A stretch of 55,269 nt of DNA from Hyphomicrobiales bacterium (GTDB taxonomy: Bacteria > Pseudomonadota > Alphaproteobacteria > Rhizobiales > Rhizobiaceae). The notes beneath the pieces were generated by a model, which searched no databases, was not told the DNA's origin, and saw nothing but the letters and a program-made list of their open reading frames with translations. Within the stretch, counting starts at the first letter, position 1, and each line of letters begins with the position of its first letter. Below are positions 8,230 through 18,572 of the stretch, in pieces. The DNA lies in NCBI GenBank assembly GCA_900473795.1, contig UCMT01000016.1, positions 1-55,269 on the forward strand. Reading direction: 5' to 3'. A program made the position numbers and the translations under genes.

Positions 8230-9186
8230 CTAATCCTGTTTTTTCGCCTGTTTGGCAAGGGGGTGATGATTTTGGACCAGCTGATGCAGCCGCTCTTCGA
8301 GCACATGGGTGTAGATTTGTGTCGTTGAAATGTCCGAATGGCCGAGGAGTTCCTGGACTGCGCGAAGGTCCGCGCCGTTGGCGAGCAGGTGGCTTGCAAA
8401 GGCATGGCGAAGCACGTGCGGCGAGATCGCCGCGACGCGAATCCCGGCGCGGGCCGCCAGCCCTTTGAGGTCGCGGGCAAAAACCTGTCGCGGCAGGTAC
8501 CCGGCCTTGCCGGAGGATGGGAAGAGCCATGGGCTTTCGGGCGGCGGTGTTTTCTGCGCGGCGTTGTCCCTTGCCATTTCGGCGCCATAGGCTTGCAGGG
8601 CGCGGATGGCCGAATGCGAAAGCGGCACCATCCGCTCCTTGTTGCCTTTGCCGCGAATGACGAGAAAACGGCCGTTCTGCGCAAGCACGGAGGCGGGCAG
8701 GGCAACCAGTTCGCTGACGCGCATGCCGGTCGCATAGAGCAGTTCGATCAGCGCATGCATCCGCAACCGACCGATGACGTCGCCGTCCACCCGTGCCGCC
8801 TCGATTTCCGCCTGCCCGATCAGCCGTGAGACATCGTCAATGCTCAGCACCTTCGGCAGGGGGCGCGTTTTCTTCGGCGCATCGAGTACGCCGGTCGGAT
8901 CGTCGGTGCGCAGTCCCTCGGCATAGAGAAACTTGTAGAACTGCCTGAGCGCCGACAGCCTGCGCGCCTGTGACGAAGCCTTGAAACCCTGCTGGGCGAG
9001 ATGGGCGAGATAGGCGCGCAGATCTTCCGAGGCGGCGTCCGTCGGCTTGACGCCGCGCTGTTTCAGGAAAGAATAGGCGTCCTCCAGGTCGTGCTCATAG
9101 GATAGAAGCGTGTTGTTGGCAGCACCCCGCTCGGCGCTCATCATCTCCAGGAAGGATTCCATATGGGCGGCGGACAGGTCGATCAT
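8230..9186 (-). CDS. xerD: Tyrosine recombinase XerD
   Basis: Site-specific recombinase that, with XerC, resolves chromosome dimers at dif before division. The protein has 318 residues with an N-terminal SAM-like core-binding domain (about 1-90) and a C-terminal catalytic domain. The catalytic residues are visible: R156 (GMRVSEL), K180 (RGKGNKER), H257 and R260 (HVLRH), H283 (GHSDISTTQ) and nucleophile Y292 (IYTHV). I set the start at 9186, where ATG overlaps the TGA of the small upstream gene, rather than at 9474, which would add about 96 residues of unrelated sequence. The XerD rather than XerC assignment rests on the C-terminal phrases and on the neighbourhood with aroK and accA. Confidence 0.92.
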   Translation of the reverse strand: MIDLSAAHMESFLEMMSAERGAANNTLLSYEHDLEDAYSFLKQRGVKPTDAASEDLRAYLAHLAQQGFKASSQARRLSALRQFYKFLYAEGLRTDDPTGVLDAPKKTRPLPKVLSIDDVSRLIGQAEIEAARVDGDVIGRLRMHALIELLYATGMRVSELVALPASVLAQNGRFLVIRGKGNKERMVPLSHSAIRALQAYGAEMARDNAAQKTPPPESPWLFPSSGKAGYLPRQVFARDLKGLAARAGIRVAAISPHVLRHAFASHLLANGADLRAVQELLGHSDISTTQIYTHVLEERLHQLVQNHHPLAKQAKKQD

Positions 9187-9332
9187 TGGGCCTTGTTGAT
9201 CCGTTCGGAGGGGATGCGGATGGTGACGTCGCGCTCCACCGGGTCGACGAAGGTCACCAGTGCTACCATGCTTCCGTAAATCACCCCGGCAATCAAAGCG
9301 CAGATGAACAGGAACCGGAAAAGGGTGGGCAT
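9183..9332 (-). CDS. Conserved-type small membrane protein of 49 residues
   Basis: A short gene tucked between xerD and aroK. It encodes a 49-residue protein with one N-terminal transmembrane helix (about 5-28, [14 protein letters not shown]) and a polar tail with [16 protein letters not shown]. Its TGA overlaps the xerD ATG (ATGA overlap), a strong sign that it is translated and coupled to xerD. I recall similar small proteins before xerD in other rhizobia but know no function. The start ATG at 9332 follows an A-rich stretch with AGGAGTAAAAA just upstream. Confidence 0.72.
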   Translation of the reverse strand: MPTLFRFLFICALIAGVIYGSMVALVTFVDPVERDVTIRIPSERINKAQ

Positions 9333-9477
9333 TTTTTACTCCTGGGCTTGCGCCTATATGACCATGACCGTTCGCCAGTGCAAGAACTGCCGGTGTCCCT
9401 CGACGTGGAGTATGACGTTGCCCGACGACCGCTTTACACTTTTCGGCGTCATGCTCGACGTCATATGCCGCCAAGTC

Positions 9478-9506
9478 TTGACGCTCCTCGCCGTTTTGTC
9501 GATACC
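9478..9506 (+). promoter_or_regulatory. Candidate sigma-70 promoter for aroK
   Basis: CTTGACG with the -35 hexamer TTGACG at 9478-9483, then 17 bases, then GATACC at 9501-9506 as a weak -10. The -35 matches the rhizobial consensus CTTGAC well and the spacing is ideal. The aroK ATG at 9534 would then have a leader of about 20 bases that holds the ribosome-binding site GGGGA. Confidence 0.45.
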
Positions 9507-9533
9507 GGAGCGGAACGGGGAATTTGAAACTGC

Positions 9534-10112
9534 ATGAGCGACGTGATGGAACCGGTTTCCGAGGCGCTGATCGAACGGGCGAAGGCCGCGCTCGGACGGC
9601 GGAACCTCGTCTTCATCGGTCTGATGGGAGCCGGAAAATCCGCGGTCGGCCGGATAACGGCCGCCGCGCTCGGCATTCCCTTCATCGATTCCGATCATGA
9701 GATCGAGCGCGTTTCGCGCATGACGATCAGCGAGCTCTTCGCAGCCTATGGCGAGGAAGAGTTTCGGGCGCTCGAAACCCGCGTCATCAAGCGGCTGCTG
9801 AACACTGGTCCGCGTGTCGTTTCCACCGGCGGCGGTGCCTATATCAACGAGCGCACTCGCAGGCATATCAAGAAACAAGGCCTGTCGATCTGGCTCAATG
9901 CCGAACTGGATGTGCTGTGGGAACGCGTCAACAAGCGTGACACGCGGCCGCTGCTGAAGACCGAAAATCCGAAGCAGACGCTCGAGAACCTGATGCACGC
10001 CCGCTACCCGATCTATGCCGAGGCGGATCTGACCGTCATCTCCCGCGATGTGAAGAAGGAGGTGATGGTGGAAGAGGTTCTCGCCGCGCTCGCCGCCATG
10101 CCGAAGAAGTGA
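9534..10112 (+). CDS. aroK: Shikimate kinase
   Basis: Phosphorylates shikimate at the 3-hydroxyl with ATP in the chorismate pathway. The P-loop is GLMGAGKS (29-36). The shikimate-binding region DSDHEIE and the GGGAYI element (residues near 96-102) are present, as is the LID-type Arg in DTRPLL. At 192 residues it carries about 20 extra N-terminal residues compared with the E. coli enzyme, which is usual in rhizobia. It heads an operon: aroB starts 5 bases after the stop, and the CNNM/CorC gene overlaps aroB. Confidence 0.96.
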   Translation: MSDVMEPVSEALIERAKAALGRRNLVFIGLMGAGKSAVGRITAAALGIPFIDSDHEIERVSRMTISELFAAYGEEEFRALETRVIKRLLNTGPRVVSTGGGAYINERTRRHIKKQGLSIWLNAELDVLWERVNKRDTRPLLKTENPKQTLENLMHARYPIYAEADLTVISRDVKKEVMVEEVLAALAAMPKK

Positions 10113-10116
10113 AACA

Positions 10117-11250
10117 ATGACATCTCCTGATCTATCTCCCGCCAAGCGTACCGTCCGCGTCGATCTCGGCGACCGTTCCTATGACATCCTCATCGGCCCC
10201 GGCCTGATCGCGACGGCGGCAAACGAAATCGCCGGCCGGCTGAAAGGGCGCCGGATGGCGGTCATCACCGACGAGCATGTCGCGCCGCTCTATCTGGAGC
10301 CGCTGATGGCGAGCCTGAAGGCGAAGGAGATCGAGGCCGTGTCGCTCGTCCTGCCGGCGGGCGAAAAGACCAAGAGCTTCGAACATCTGATCCCTGTCTG
10401 CGACGCAATCCTCGGCGCTCGCATCGAGCGCAATGACGCGGTGATCGCGCTCGGCGGCGGCGTCATCGGCGATCTCACCGGTTTTGCCGCGGGTATCGCC
10501 CGGCGCGGGTCGCGGTTCATCCAGATCCCGACATCGCTCTTGGCGCAGGTCGATTCCTCCGTCGGCGGCAAGACCGGCATCAACTCCCCGCACGGCAAGA
10601 ACCTGATCGGTGTCTTCCATCAGCCCGATCTCGTGCTCGTCGATACCGATGTGCTGGACACATTGAGCCCGCGCGAGTTCCGGGCCGGCTACGCCGAAGT
10701 CGCCAAATACGGCCTGATCGACAAGCCGGACTTCTTCGCCTGGCTGGAAAAGAACTGGCAGGCCGTGTTTGCCGGCGGCGAGGCTCGCATCGAGGCGATC
10801 GCCATCAGTTGCCAGGCGAAAGCCGATGTCGTTGCGGCCGACGAGCGTGAAAACGGCCTGCGCGCGCTCCTCAATCTCGGCCATACCTTCGGTCATGCGC
10901 TGGAAGCGGCCACGCAGTATGATGGCCGCCGGTTGGTGCACGGCGAAGGCGTTGCGATCGGCATGGTGCTGGCGCATGAGTTTTCGGCGTGCATGAACCT
11001 CGCAAGCCCGGACGATGCGACCCGCGTCGAGGCGCATCTGAAGGCCGTTGGCCTGCCGACCCGCATGAACGACATTCCCGGTACGCTGCCGCCGGCTGAA
11101 AAGCTGATGGATGCGATTGGCCAGGACAAGAAGGTGAAGGGCGGCAAGCTGACCTTCATCCTGACCCGTGGTATCGGCCAGTCCTTCGTTGCCGACGACG
11201 TACCTGCCAACGAAGTGCTGCGGTTTCTTGAGGAAAAACATCCGGGATGA
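10117..11250 (+). CDS. aroB: 3-Dehydroquinate synthase
   Basis: Converts DAHP to 3-dehydroquinate, the second step to chorismate, using NAD and a divalent metal. At 377 residues it is full length. The NAD-binding [11 protein letters not shown], the substrate loop [11 protein letters not shown], the metal ligand region [11 protein letters not shown] and the downstream H in [10 protein letters not shown] are all visible. It sits between aroK and the CNNM/CorC gene. The gene pair aroK-aroB is a common bacterial arrangement. Confidence 0.97.
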   Translation: MTSPDLSPAKRTVRVDLGDRSYDILIGPGLIATAANEIAGRLKGRRMAVITDEHVAPLYLEPLMASLKAKEIEAVSLVLPAGEKTKSFEHLIPVCDAILGARIERNDAVIALGGGVIGDLTGFAAGIARRGSRFIQIPTSLLAQVDSSVGGKTGINSPHGKNLIGVFHQPDLVLVDTDVLDTLSPREFRAGYAEVAKYGLIDKPDFFAWLEKNWQAVFAGGEARIEAIAISCQAKADVVAADERENGLRALLNLGHTFGHALEAATQYDGRRLVHGEGVAIGMVLAHEFSACMNLASPDDATRVEAHLKAVGLPTRMNDIPGTLPPAEKLMDAIGQDKKVKGGKLTFILTRGIGQSFVADDVPANEVLRFLEEKHPG

Positions 11251-12581
11251 CCATCGAAGCCGCAGTCGCGTTTCTGGCCGAATACTGGCTGATAATCATT
11301 TCGGTGCTCGGCCTGCTGGTGTTTTCCGCATTTTTTGCGGGCGCCGAAACAGCGTTGACGGCGGTGTCCCGCTCTCGCATGCACACGCTGGAAAGCAACG
11401 GCGATATCAGTGCAGGCATTGTGGTTCGGCTGATCGCCCGGCGCGACCGGATGATCGGAACGCTGCTGATCGGCAGCAATCTGGTGAACATCCTCGCATC
11501 GTCGCTGACCACCAGTCTTTTCCTCGGGCTGTTCGGCGATTCCGGCGTGGCTTTTGCCACCGTCGTCATGACCATTCTGCTCGTGGTCTTTTCCGAGGTT
11601 CTGCCGAAAAGCTGGGCGATCGCCGCGCCCGACCGGTTCGCGCTTGCCGTTGCGCCGCTGGTCCGGTTGTTGGTGATCGTCGTCGGCCCCTTGTCGAGCC
11701 TGGTCAATGGCCTTGTACGGCGCATTCTTGGCTTGTTCGGTGTCAATCTCTCCTCCGAAATGCCGATGTTGACGGCGCACGAAGAATTGCGCGGAGCGGT
11801 CGACTTCCTCCACCGCGAGGGCTCCGTCATCAAGGCCGACCGCGACCGGCTCGGCGGCGTGCTCGATCTCGGCGAACTCGAAGTCTCGGACATCATGATC
11901 CATCGCACCTCGATGCGCGGCATCAATGCCGACGATGCGCCGGAAGTCGCGGTTCGTACGGTGCTCGAAAGCCCTTATACGCGCATGCCGGTCTGGCGCG
12001 GATCCACAGACAACATCATCGGCGTCGTTCACGCCAAGGACCTCTTGCGCGCGCTGGCCGAGCCGGATGTCGAGCCGGAAAATCTCGATATCGTGCGCAT
12101 TGCGCAAAAGCCCTGGTTCGTGCCGGAGACCACCAATCTCAAGGAGCAGCTCAACGCCTTTCTCCGCCGCAAGATGCATTTCGCCATCGTCGTCGACGAA
12201 TATGGCGAGGTTCAGGGTTTGGTGACCCTGGAGGATATTCTGGAGGAAATCGTTGGTGATATCTCCGACGAGCATGATCTGGAAATCCAGGGCGTTCGCC
12301 AGGAGGCTGACGGCTCGATCGTCGTCGATGGCAGCGTTCCGATCCGCGACCTCAACCGGGCCCTCGACTGGAACCTCCCGGACGAGGAGGCAACGACCGT
12401 CGCGGGCCTCGTCATCCACGAATCAAAGTCGATCCCCGAGGAGCGTCAGGCCTTCACCTTTTACGGCAAGCGCTTCATCGTGATGAAGCGGGTGAAAAAC
12501 AGGATCACCCGGCTGCGGATACGGCCCGCGGACGAAGCGCCAATGCCTCCGCCCCTGGCAAAGGGCGAAGGCCGCGAATAG
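11247..12581 (+). CDS. CNNM/CorC-type membrane protein (DUF21, CBS pair, CorC/HlyC domain)
   Basis: Probable Mg2+/Co2+ efflux-related membrane protein. The N-terminal DUF21 domain (about 10-195) has several membrane helices and the phrase [16 protein letters not shown] domain pair follows (about 205-330), with [20 protein letters not shown], and then the C-terminal CorC/HlyC domain (about 345-430). Its ATG overlaps the aroB TGA (ATGA), so it is translated with aroB. This aroK-aroB-CNNM order recurs in alphaproteobacteria, to my knowledge. The last dozen residues ([11 protein letters not shown]) look like read-through into a hairpin-forming GCCCCTGGCAAAGGGC sequence at the gene end. The gene name hlyC/tlyC sometimes given to this family is historical. 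Confidence 0.88.
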   Translation: MTIEAAVAFLAEYWLIIISVLGLLVFSAFFAGAETALTAVSRSRMHTLESNGDISAGIVVRLIARRDRMIGTLLIGSNLVNILASSLTTSLFLGLFGDSGVAFATVVMTILLVVFSEVLPKSWAIAAPDRFALAVAPLVRLLVIVVGPLSSLVNGLVRRILGLFGVNLSSEMPMLTAHEELRGAVDFLHREGSVIKADRDRLGGVLDLGELEVSDIMIHRTSMRGINADDAPEVAVRTVLESPYTRMPVWRGSTDNIIGVVHAKDLLRALAEPDVEPENLDIVRIAQKPWFVPETTNLKEQLNAFLRRKMHFAIVVDEYGEVQGLVTLEDILEEIVGDISDEHDLEIQGVRQEADGSIVVDGSVPIRDLNRALDWNLPDEEATTVAGLVIHESKSIPEERQAFTFYGKRFIVMKRVKNRITRLRIRPADEAPMPPPLAKGEGRE

Positions 12582-12593
12582 AGAGCATTCGTC

Positions 12594-14186
12594 TCAGCGG
12601 TTGCCGATGATCCCGCCAAGGGCGCCGCCCAGCAGGCCGCCGGCGAATGCCGCCCCTGCGGGGTCCATGCCGCCACCCCTGCGTTCAACCGGACCTTCCA
12701 GCGTGTCTTGCGCCGGCTGCCGCTGCCGTTTGACGCGCTGCTGTGTTGCCACCTTCTGGCGCACCGGGGTCTGGGTCTTGCGAAGCGCTGCTGCTGCCTT
12801 CTTCTGCGCCTCATACTGCGCCCGGATTTGCGGCATCATCGGGTCGGTCTGGACGACGAGGAACATGTGCTGCTGCTGTGTCAGGTAGGTCGTTTCGACG
12901 AGCCCGTTCTGGCGCTGCCAGGCACCGATCGCGCTGCGTGACTTGGCGCCGAGCGCACCGTCCGCACCGCCGGTGACGTGGCCCAATGCTCCGAGCCGCA
13001 GTTGCAGGTCGATGCGGGCGCCCTTGTCGAGGTTCAGCGCTGTCTCCGTTTCCGGCGTGCCGACCGTCAGCTTGACGTCGTCGGGGACGGCGACCGCTGT
13101 CCTGACCTGCGATGCCGATGCGCTTGCCTCGCCGGCAGGAGCCACGGCCGCAACTTCGGTTGTCGCCACCGTCTTCAACTGGTCGAGATTGAGCTTGGCC
13201 AGCGTCGCGAAATTACCGTTCGGATATTGCTGCAGGTAGAGTTCGTAATGCGCCACGGTGTTGCGCTTGGAGGCTTCTTCCCAGAGTTTCTGTTCCACCG
13301 TCCAGTTGACCTCGGTCTTGTCGGTAGAGGCGCCGGCGTCCGCGGTGGCTTTGACCTCAGCCGCCGGGGCCTCAGCCGTTTGCGCCGGAACATCGCCGCC
13401 GATGAAGACTTCGCGGGAGAGGGAGGCATTGTGCCATGGACGCTGCGCGCCGCCCGTTGCCTCCGATACGTCGGCCCGCACCCGTGTCAGGGCGCTCTGG
13501 ATTTCCAGGCCCGGTGTCGTCAGGTGCCGTGCAAGGGCGGCCGTGTAGGGGCTGTTGATGCCCTTGCCGTCATAGGCGACGGCGCCCGGATCGGTCGCGT
13601 AGGCGATCAGCAGTCCGCCGGAACCGGTGCTCTGGCCGTTGGCCTGCACCGGCGCCAGACCGACCCCCATCGAGGCGGAACGGCTGGCCGGCAGCACCTT
13701 TGCCAGGGAGCGCGCCAGCGGATTGTCGCGACAGGCGTCGAGAATGATGATGCTGACGGCCGGATCCGGCGGCAGCGCGCCGAGAACCTTGTCGGCCGGG
13801 ATGGTGCGCGTCTGAAGCTGCGCCGCCTTTTCCAGCTGTGCGTCGATCGGAACCAGATAGTTGCGGCCGTCGACCTGCAATCCGTGGCCGGCATAGTAGA
13901 CGATCGCGACGTCTGCGTCGTAGGCGATCTCGGTGAACTGATCGACCAGCGCCGTCATCGCCGCCTTGTCGAGATTTTCCCCGTCAAGCACGGTGAAGCC
14001 GGCAGCGCGCAGCGTCTCCGACATCAGCTTGGCGTCGTTTTTCGGATTGGGCAACTCGACCGCGTGCTGATACGCGCTGTTGCCCATGACCAGCGCGACG
14101 CGCTTGCCTGAAGGCGTCGATGCCGATGCGTAGTCCATTGATAAGAATGCGGCGACAAACGCCGCGACAAGCCCAAACCTGAGCAT
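12594..14186 (-). CDS. Caspase-like (C14) protease, exported, with C-terminal peptidoglycan-binding-like domain
   Basis: A 530-residue protein. Residues 1-22 form a signal peptide. The p20-like caspase domain (about 27-260) has the catalytic dyad H101 (YYAGHG) and C152 (LDACRDN), with the N-terminal strand RVALVMGNSAY typical of bacterial caspase homologues. A linker of about 100 residues holds a Sel1/TPR-like piece (WEEASKRNTVAHYELYLQQYP), and residues about 400-450 (LGALGHVTGGADGALGAKSR) resemble a peptidoglycan_binding_1 domain. The tail is Arg/Gln-rich and ends in a Gly-rich helix-breaking stretch (GGLLGGALGGIIG), a possible membrane-inserting segment. I took ATG 14186 over 14222 because it starts the signal peptide. 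The CNNM gene converges on it from 13 bases away. Substrate and role are unknown. Confidence 0.85.
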   Translation of the reverse strand: MLRFGLVAAFVAAFLSMDYASASTPSGKRVALVMGNSAYQHAVELPNPKNDAKLMSETLRAAGFTVLDGENLDKAAMTALVDQFTEIAYDADVAIVYYAGHGLQVDGRNYLVPIDAQLEKAAQLQTRTIPADKVLGALPPDPAVSIIILDACRDNPLARSLAKVLPASRSASMGVGLAPVQANGQSTGSGGLLIAYATDPGAVAYDGKGINSPYTAALARHLTTPGLEIQSALTRVRADVSEATGGAQRPWHNASLSREVFIGGDVPAQTAEAPAAEVKATADAGASTDKTEVNWTVEQKLWEEASKRNTVAHYELYLQQYPNGNFATLAKLNLDQLKTVATTEVAAVAPAGEASASASQVRTAVAVPDDVKLTVGTPETETALNLDKGARIDLQLRLGALGHVTGGADGALGAKSRSAIGAWQRQNGLVETTYLTQQQHMFLVVQTDPMMPQIRAQYEAQKKAAAALRKTQTPVRQKVATQQRVKRQRQPAQDTLEGPVERRGGGMDPAGAAFAGGLLGGALGGIIGNR

Positions 14187-14399
14187 AGCCTTGACCCCAA
14201 AAAACAAAGGCCGGCCGGACAACCTGTCGGCTGCGCCTTAAAGATGAAAATTTTCCGTATGTCGAAATTTCAACGGATCACGCGATCCGGCCATTCTCCG
14301 CCCGCAATAATTGTAAATGCAGGACCGAAAACCGTCAATTCGACGCCGGGTCGGGCTTGATGGGTTCGATCGGGCATTGCGAGAGAATTAGCACGCCCG

Positions 14400-14681
14400 T
14401 TACCAGCGCGTTGTTTCCCCGGGAACAGCCGGTTCGACCGCAAGCGCATGCAGGCCGGCGTCGAATTCGGGTTTCAGAAGATCATTGATGGCGCGGTGGC
14501 GGGCGACGCGGCTCATGCCGATGAAGGCGCTCGAGACGATGCGCACGCGCATATGGGTTTCGCCTGTGCCGTGGAAGTCGGGCTGATGGCCCGCGTGCAG
14601 GTGGCTTTCGTTGATGACGATCAGCCGCTCGGGTGCAAAGGCCGCCTTGAGTTTTGTTTCGATGCGGCTTTGAAGCGACAT
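14400..14681 (-). CDS. BolA family protein
   Basis: A 93-residue single-domain BolA protein. These partner with monothiol glutaredoxins to handle [2Fe-2S] clusters and some act on morphology genes. The family helix and strand pattern is intact: ESHLHAGH, GETHMRVRIVSSAF, RHRAINDLL and the C-terminal HALAVEP. The His residues around positions 27-31 and 62 are where BolA ligands fall. It is divergent from the J-domain protein, with about 160 bases between them. No operon partner is evident; the caspase-like gene lies downstream after a gap of about 210 bases that holds nothing I recognise. Confidence 0.92.
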   Translation of the reverse strand: MSLQSRIETKLKAAFAPERLIVINESHLHAGHQPDFHGTGETHMRVRIVSSAFIGMSRVARHRAINDLLKPEFDAGLHALAVEPAVPGETTRW

Positions 14682-14841
14682 GTTTCAGCCCCGTTTCTCT
14701 GGCTTTTCCGTTGCGTCGACCGCAGACGACGGACCCGTCCCGGATTGCTTTTTGCGAGGTGCAAAATGGTTTCACAAAGCCAGCAACATTCCGATTTGTC
14801 AATTCTTGTTGTGGTGCCCGCCACGCCCCATAATTAGCGCC

Positions 14842-15468
14842 ATGAAACTCGATTCAAAATACTTCGATGGCATCCGGACCCGCCGCAAGGCGAACCAGAA
14901 ACCGGAACCGATGGCGCCCAAATGTCAGTGGGACGGGTGCGAGGAAAATGCTGTGCATCGCGCACCCGTGGGGCGCAATGCCGAGAACGAATATTTCATG
15001 TTCTGCTTCGAGCACGTCAAGGAATACAACAAGGGCTACAACTACTTTTCCGGCCTCTCCGACAATGAGATCGCGCGCTACCAGAAGGAAGCCCTGACCG
15101 GACATCGTCCGACCTGGACGGTCGGCGTCAACAAGAATGCCAAGAACGGTCCGGCGCAGTCGCAGATGCGGTCGGGATCAGCCGGGGCGCAGGCCCGCAT
15201 GCGCGATCCGTTCGGCTTCGTCGACCAGGCGCGCGCCCGCGCCGCCCGGCAGGAACCGCGCCTGCGCAAGCTGAAGACGCTGGAGGCCAAGGCCTTCGAT
15301 ACGCTCGGCCTGCATGCCAATGCCACCGCCGCCGACGTCAAGGCAGCCTACAAGGAGCTTGTAAAAAAGCATCACCCCGATGCAAATGGCGGAGACAGAG
15401 GCTCGGAAGAACGTTTTCGCGCCGTGATCCAGGCATATCAATTGTTAAAACAGGCTGGCTTCTGCTAG
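14842..15468 (+). CDS. J-domain (DnaJ-like) protein with N-terminal Cys/His cluster
   Basis: A 208-residue co-chaperone-like protein. The C-terminal J domain (about 148-206) contains the Hsp70-activating HPD in [10 protein letters not shown]. The N-terminal part carries C28-x4-C33 and C54-x2-H57, spaced like a small zinc knuckle, followed by a basic Ala/Arg-rich linker. J domain at the C-terminus and a metal-like site at the N-terminus is a layout conserved in Rhizobiales. The ATG at 14842 is preferred; an in-frame codon at 14680 would add 54 residues of atypical composition. It is followed by cobS about 90 bases on, in the same direction. Confidence 0.88.
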   Translation: MKLDSKYFDGIRTRRKANQKPEPMAPKCQWDGCEENAVHRAPVGRNAENEYFMFCFEHVKEYNKGYNYFSGLSDNEIARYQKEALTGHRPTWTVGVNKNAKNGPAQSQMRSGSAGAQARMRDPFGFVDQARARAARQEPRLRKLKTLEAKAFDTLGLHANATAADVKAAYKELVKKHHPDANGGDRGSEERFRAVIQAYQLLKQAGFC

Positions 15469-15557
15469 TAACCCGTTTTATTACGGTCACACATTTAAAA
15501 GGCATAGACGGGATGCCCCCACCAGGCCAATCAGGGGGCTTCCGTGCTGGAGACATG

Positions 15558-16553
15558 ATGAGCAAGGTAGACCTCGATATTTCCAACCTTCCCGATACGA
15601 CAGTTTCCGTCCGTGACGTTTTCGGTATCGATACCGATCTCAGGGTTCCGGCCTATTCGAAGGCCGATGCCTATGTGCCGGACGTCGATCCGGACTATCT
15701 GTTCGATCGCGAAACGACGCTCGCCATTCTCGCAGGCTTTGCCCATAACCGCCGCGTCATGGTGTCCGGCTACCACGGCACGGGCAAATCGACCCATATC
15801 GAGCAGGTCGCAGCGCGTCTCAACTGGCCTTGCGTGCGCGTCAACCTCGACAGCCACGTCAGCCGTATCGATCTCGTCGGCAAGGACGCGATCGTCGTCA
15901 AGGACGGCATGCAGGTCACCGAATTCAAGGACGGCATCCTGCCCTGGGCCTACCAGCACAATGTCGCGCTCGTTTTCGACGAATATGACGCCGGTCGTCC
16001 GGACGTGATGTTCGTCATCCAGCGCGTGCTCGAATCGTCGGGACGTCTCACCCTGCTCGACCAGAGCCGCGTCATCCGCCCGCACCCGGCCTTCCGGTTG
16101 TTCTCCACGGCCAACACTGTTGGTCTCGGCGATACGACCGGCCTCTATCACGGCACCCAGCAGATCAACCAGGCGCAGATGGACCGCTGGTCGATCGTCA
16201 CCACGCTGAACTACCTGCCGCATGACAACGAGGTCGATATCGTCGCCGCCAAGGTCAAGGGCTTCACCAAGGACAAGGGCCGCGAGACGGTTTCGAAGAT
16301 GGTGCGCGTCGCCGATCTCACCCGCGCCGCCTTCATCAATGGCGACCTGTCGACCGTCATGAGCCCGCGTACGGTCATCACCTGGGCAGAAAACGCCTAT
16401 ATCTTCGGCGATATCGCCTTTGCCTTCCGCATCACCTTCCTCAACAAGTGCGATGAGCTCGAACGTCCGCTGGTGGCCGAACATTATCAGCGCGCCTTTG
16501 GTGTCGAGCTGAAGGAAAGCGCCGCCAATATCGTGCTCGAAGCCACGGCCTGA
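15558..16553 (+). CDS. cobS: Cobaltochelatase subunit CobS
   Basis: AAA+ ATPase subunit of the aerobic CobN-CobS-CobT chelatase that inserts Co2+ into hydrogenobyrinate a,c-diamide. The N-terminal phrase [15 protein letters not shown] is characteristic of the family. Walker A is GYHGTGKS (71-78) and Walker B VALVFDE (136-142). The 331-residue length matches known CobS. Two ATGs lie in tandem; GGAG at 15549-15552 is best placed for the second (15558), although 15555 cannot be excluded. cobT starts 3 bases after the stop. No cobalamin riboswitch fits in the 89 bases upstream. Confidence 0.96.
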   Translation: MSKVDLDISNLPDTTVSVRDVFGIDTDLRVPAYSKADAYVPDVDPDYLFDRETTLAILAGFAHNRRVMVSGYHGTGKSTHIEQVAARLNWPCVRVNLDSHVSRIDLVGKDAIVVKDGMQVTEFKDGILPWAYQHNVALVFDEYDAGRPDVMFVIQRVLESSGRLTLLDQSRVIRPHPAFRLFSTANTVGLGDTTGLYHGTQQINQAQMDRWSIVTTLNYLPHDNEVDIVAAKVKGFTKDKGRETVSKMVRVADLTRAAFINGDLSTVMSPRTVITWAENAYIFGDIAFAFRITFLNKCDELERPLVAEHYQRAFGVELKESAANIVLEATA

Positions 16554-16556
16554 TCC

Positions 16557-18458
16557 ATGTCGGGCCGCGGCGACAATTCGAAACCAAGGCCGGCGGGGAT
16601 CGTCGACGTCGAACCGTTCCGCCGCGCGCTGACCGGCTGCATCCGTTCGATCGCCGGCGATGCGGAGATCGAGGTGGTGTTCGCCAACGAGCGCCCCGGC
16701 CTGACCGGCGAGCGCATGCGGCTGCCCGAAATCTCCAAGCGACCGACCCGCAAGGAGCTTTCGGTGACGCGCGGGCTCGGCGATAGCATGGCGCTGCGCA
16801 AGGCCTGCCACAACGCGCGCATCCATGCGACCATGTCGCCGCAGGGCGCGGATGCGCGGGCGATCTTCGATGCGGTTGAACAGGCGCGCGTCGAAGCCAT
16901 CGGCTCGCTTCGGATGAGCGGCGTGGCGGACAACCTCGCCTCCATGCTCGACGAGAAATATGCCCGCGCCAACTTCGGCAATATCGACCGGCAGGCCGAT
17001 GCGCCGCTCGAGGAAGCGGTGGCGCTGATCGTGCGCGAGAAGCTGACCGGGCAGAAGCCTCCGGCCTCGGCCGGCAAGGTGCTCGACCTCTGGCGCGATT
17101 TCATCGAGGAAAAGGCAGCCGGCGACATGGCCAACCTGTCGGCCACCGTCAACGACCAGCAGGCCTTTGCCCGCGTCGTACGCGACATGCTGAGCTCGAT
17201 GGACGTTGCCGAGAAATACGGAGACGATGACGTCGAGCCGGACGACCAGGATAGCCAGACCGACGAAGACCAGCCGCGCAGCCAGGAGCAGGATGAAAAC
17301 AGCTCCGACGAGGATGCTGGATCCGACGCGGCACCTGCCGATGAAAACGAGTCTGCCGACGAGCAGATGGACGAAGGCGAGATGGACGGCGCCGAGATCT
17401 CCGAAGACGAGATGTCGGATGACGGCGAGGACGACAGCGAAACGCCGGGCGAGGTCAAGCGGCCGGCGCATCCCTTCGACGATTTCAACGAGAAGATCGA
17501 TTACGCTGTCTTCACCGAGGAATTCGACGAGATCATCTCCTCCGAAGAGCTCTGCGACGAGGCCGAGCTCGACCGGCTGCGGGCCTTCCTCGACAAGCAG
17601 CTGGCCCATCTACAGGGCGCCGTCGGGCGTCTCGCCAACCGGCTGCAGCGCCGCCTGATGGCGCAACAGAACCGTTCCTGGGAGTTCGACCTGGAAGAGG
17701 GCTATCTCGATTCGGCGCGGCTGACGCGGATGATCATCGATCCGATGCAGCCGCTTTCCTTCAAGCGGGAAAAGGACACCAATTTCCGCGATACGGTGGT
17801 GACGCTGCTGATCGACAATTCCGGCTCCATGCGCGGCCGGCCGATCACGGTTGCGGCCACCTGCGCCGATATCCTTGCCCGCACGCTGGAGCGCTGCGGC
17901 GTCAAGGTCGAGATTCTCGGCTTTACCACCAAGGCCTGGAAGGGCGGGCAGTCGCGCGAAAAGTGGCTGGCAAGCGGCAAGCCGCAGACGCCGGGGCGCC
18001 TCAACGACCTGCGCCACATCATCTACAAGTCGGCGGACGCCCCGTGGCGGCGCGCGCGCCGCAATCTCGGCCTGATGATGCGCGAAGGCTTGCTCAAGGA
18101 AAACATCGACGGCGAGGCGTTGATCTGGGCGCACAACCGGCTGCTCGGCCGCCCCGAGCAGCGCCGCATCCTGATGATGATTTCGGACGGCGCGCCGGTC
18201 GATGATTCGACCTTGTCGGTCAATCCGGGCAACTACCTCGAGCGGCATCTGCGTGCCGTGATCGAGCAGATCGAGACGCGTTCGCCGGTTGAACTGCTGG
18301 CGATCGGTATCGGCCACGATGTCACGCGCTACTATCGCCGCGCCGTGACCATCGTCGATGCCGATGAACTGGCCGGCGCGATGACCGAGCAGCTCGCTTC
18401 CCTGTTCGACGACGAAGGTTCGAGGCGGCGAGGCGGGTCGATGCGGCGCGCCGGCTGA
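16557..18458 (+). CDS. cobT: Cobaltochelatase subunit CobT
   Basis: Second AAA-class partner of cobaltochelatase, working with CobS as a ring-forming ATPase complex around CobN. The 633-residue protein has an N-terminal CobT domain (1-215), a strongly acidic linker (about 216-302, mainly Asp, Glu and Ser), and a C-terminal von Willebrand A domain with the MIDAS motif D420-N-S-G-S424 and the later phrase [11 protein letters not shown]. Length and order match CobT of the aerobic cobalamin pathway. The gene is 3 bases from cobS and is followed by a good terminator. Confidence 0.96.
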   Translation: MSGRGDNSKPRPAGIVDVEPFRRALTGCIRSIAGDAEIEVVFANERPGLTGERMRLPEISKRPTRKELSVTRGLGDSMALRKACHNARIHATMSPQGADARAIFDAVEQARVEAIGSLRMSGVADNLASMLDEKYARANFGNIDRQADAPLEEAVALIVREKLTGQKPPASAGKVLDLWRDFIEEKAAGDMANLSATVNDQQAFARVVRDMLSSMDVAEKYGDDDVEPDDQDSQTDEDQPRSQEQDENSSDEDAGSDAAPADENESADEQMDEGEMDGAEISEDEMSDDGEDDSETPGEVKRPAHPFDDFNEKIDYAVFTEEFDEIISSEELCDEAELDRLRAFLDKQLAHLQGAVGRLANRLQRRLMAQQNRSWEFDLEEGYLDSARLTRMIIDPMQPLSFKREKDTNFRDTVVTLLIDNSGSMRGRPITVAATCADILARTLERCGVKVEILGFTTKAWKGGQSREKWLASGKPQTPGRLNDLRHIIYKSADAPWRRARRNLGLMMREGLLKENIDGEALIWAHNRLLGRPEQRRILMMISDGAPVDDSTLSVNPGNYLERHLRAVIEQIETRSPVELLAIGIGHDVTRYYRRAVTIVDADELAGAMTEQLASLFDDEGSRRRGGSMRRAG

Positions 18459-18469
18459 GACATTTCCTG

Positions 18470-18500
18470 ACCGGGGTGGCAAGCGGCCCCGGTTTTGTTT
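18470..18500 (+). terminator. Rho-independent terminator after cobT
   Basis: Stem ACCGGGG (18470-18476) pairs with CCCCGGT (18487-18493), with a 10-base loop, followed by TTTGTTT. It lies 12 bases past the cobT stop and separates the cobST transcript from the phytase-like gene. Confidence 0.75.
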
Positions 18501-18572
18501 GTGCATTGAATATTTGCGTTTTCGAGGAGCAGCATTTCATGCTCCGCGCCGGCCTGCCGGAAGGAAATCCTA

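Noticed and set aside
8230..9474. Longer XerD beginning at 9474
   Set aside because: The extra 96 residues overlap the 49-codon gene and do not match the recombinase family.
15469..15557. Cobalamin riboswitch upstream of cobS
   Set aside because: The gap is too short for the element and no B12-box sequence is present.
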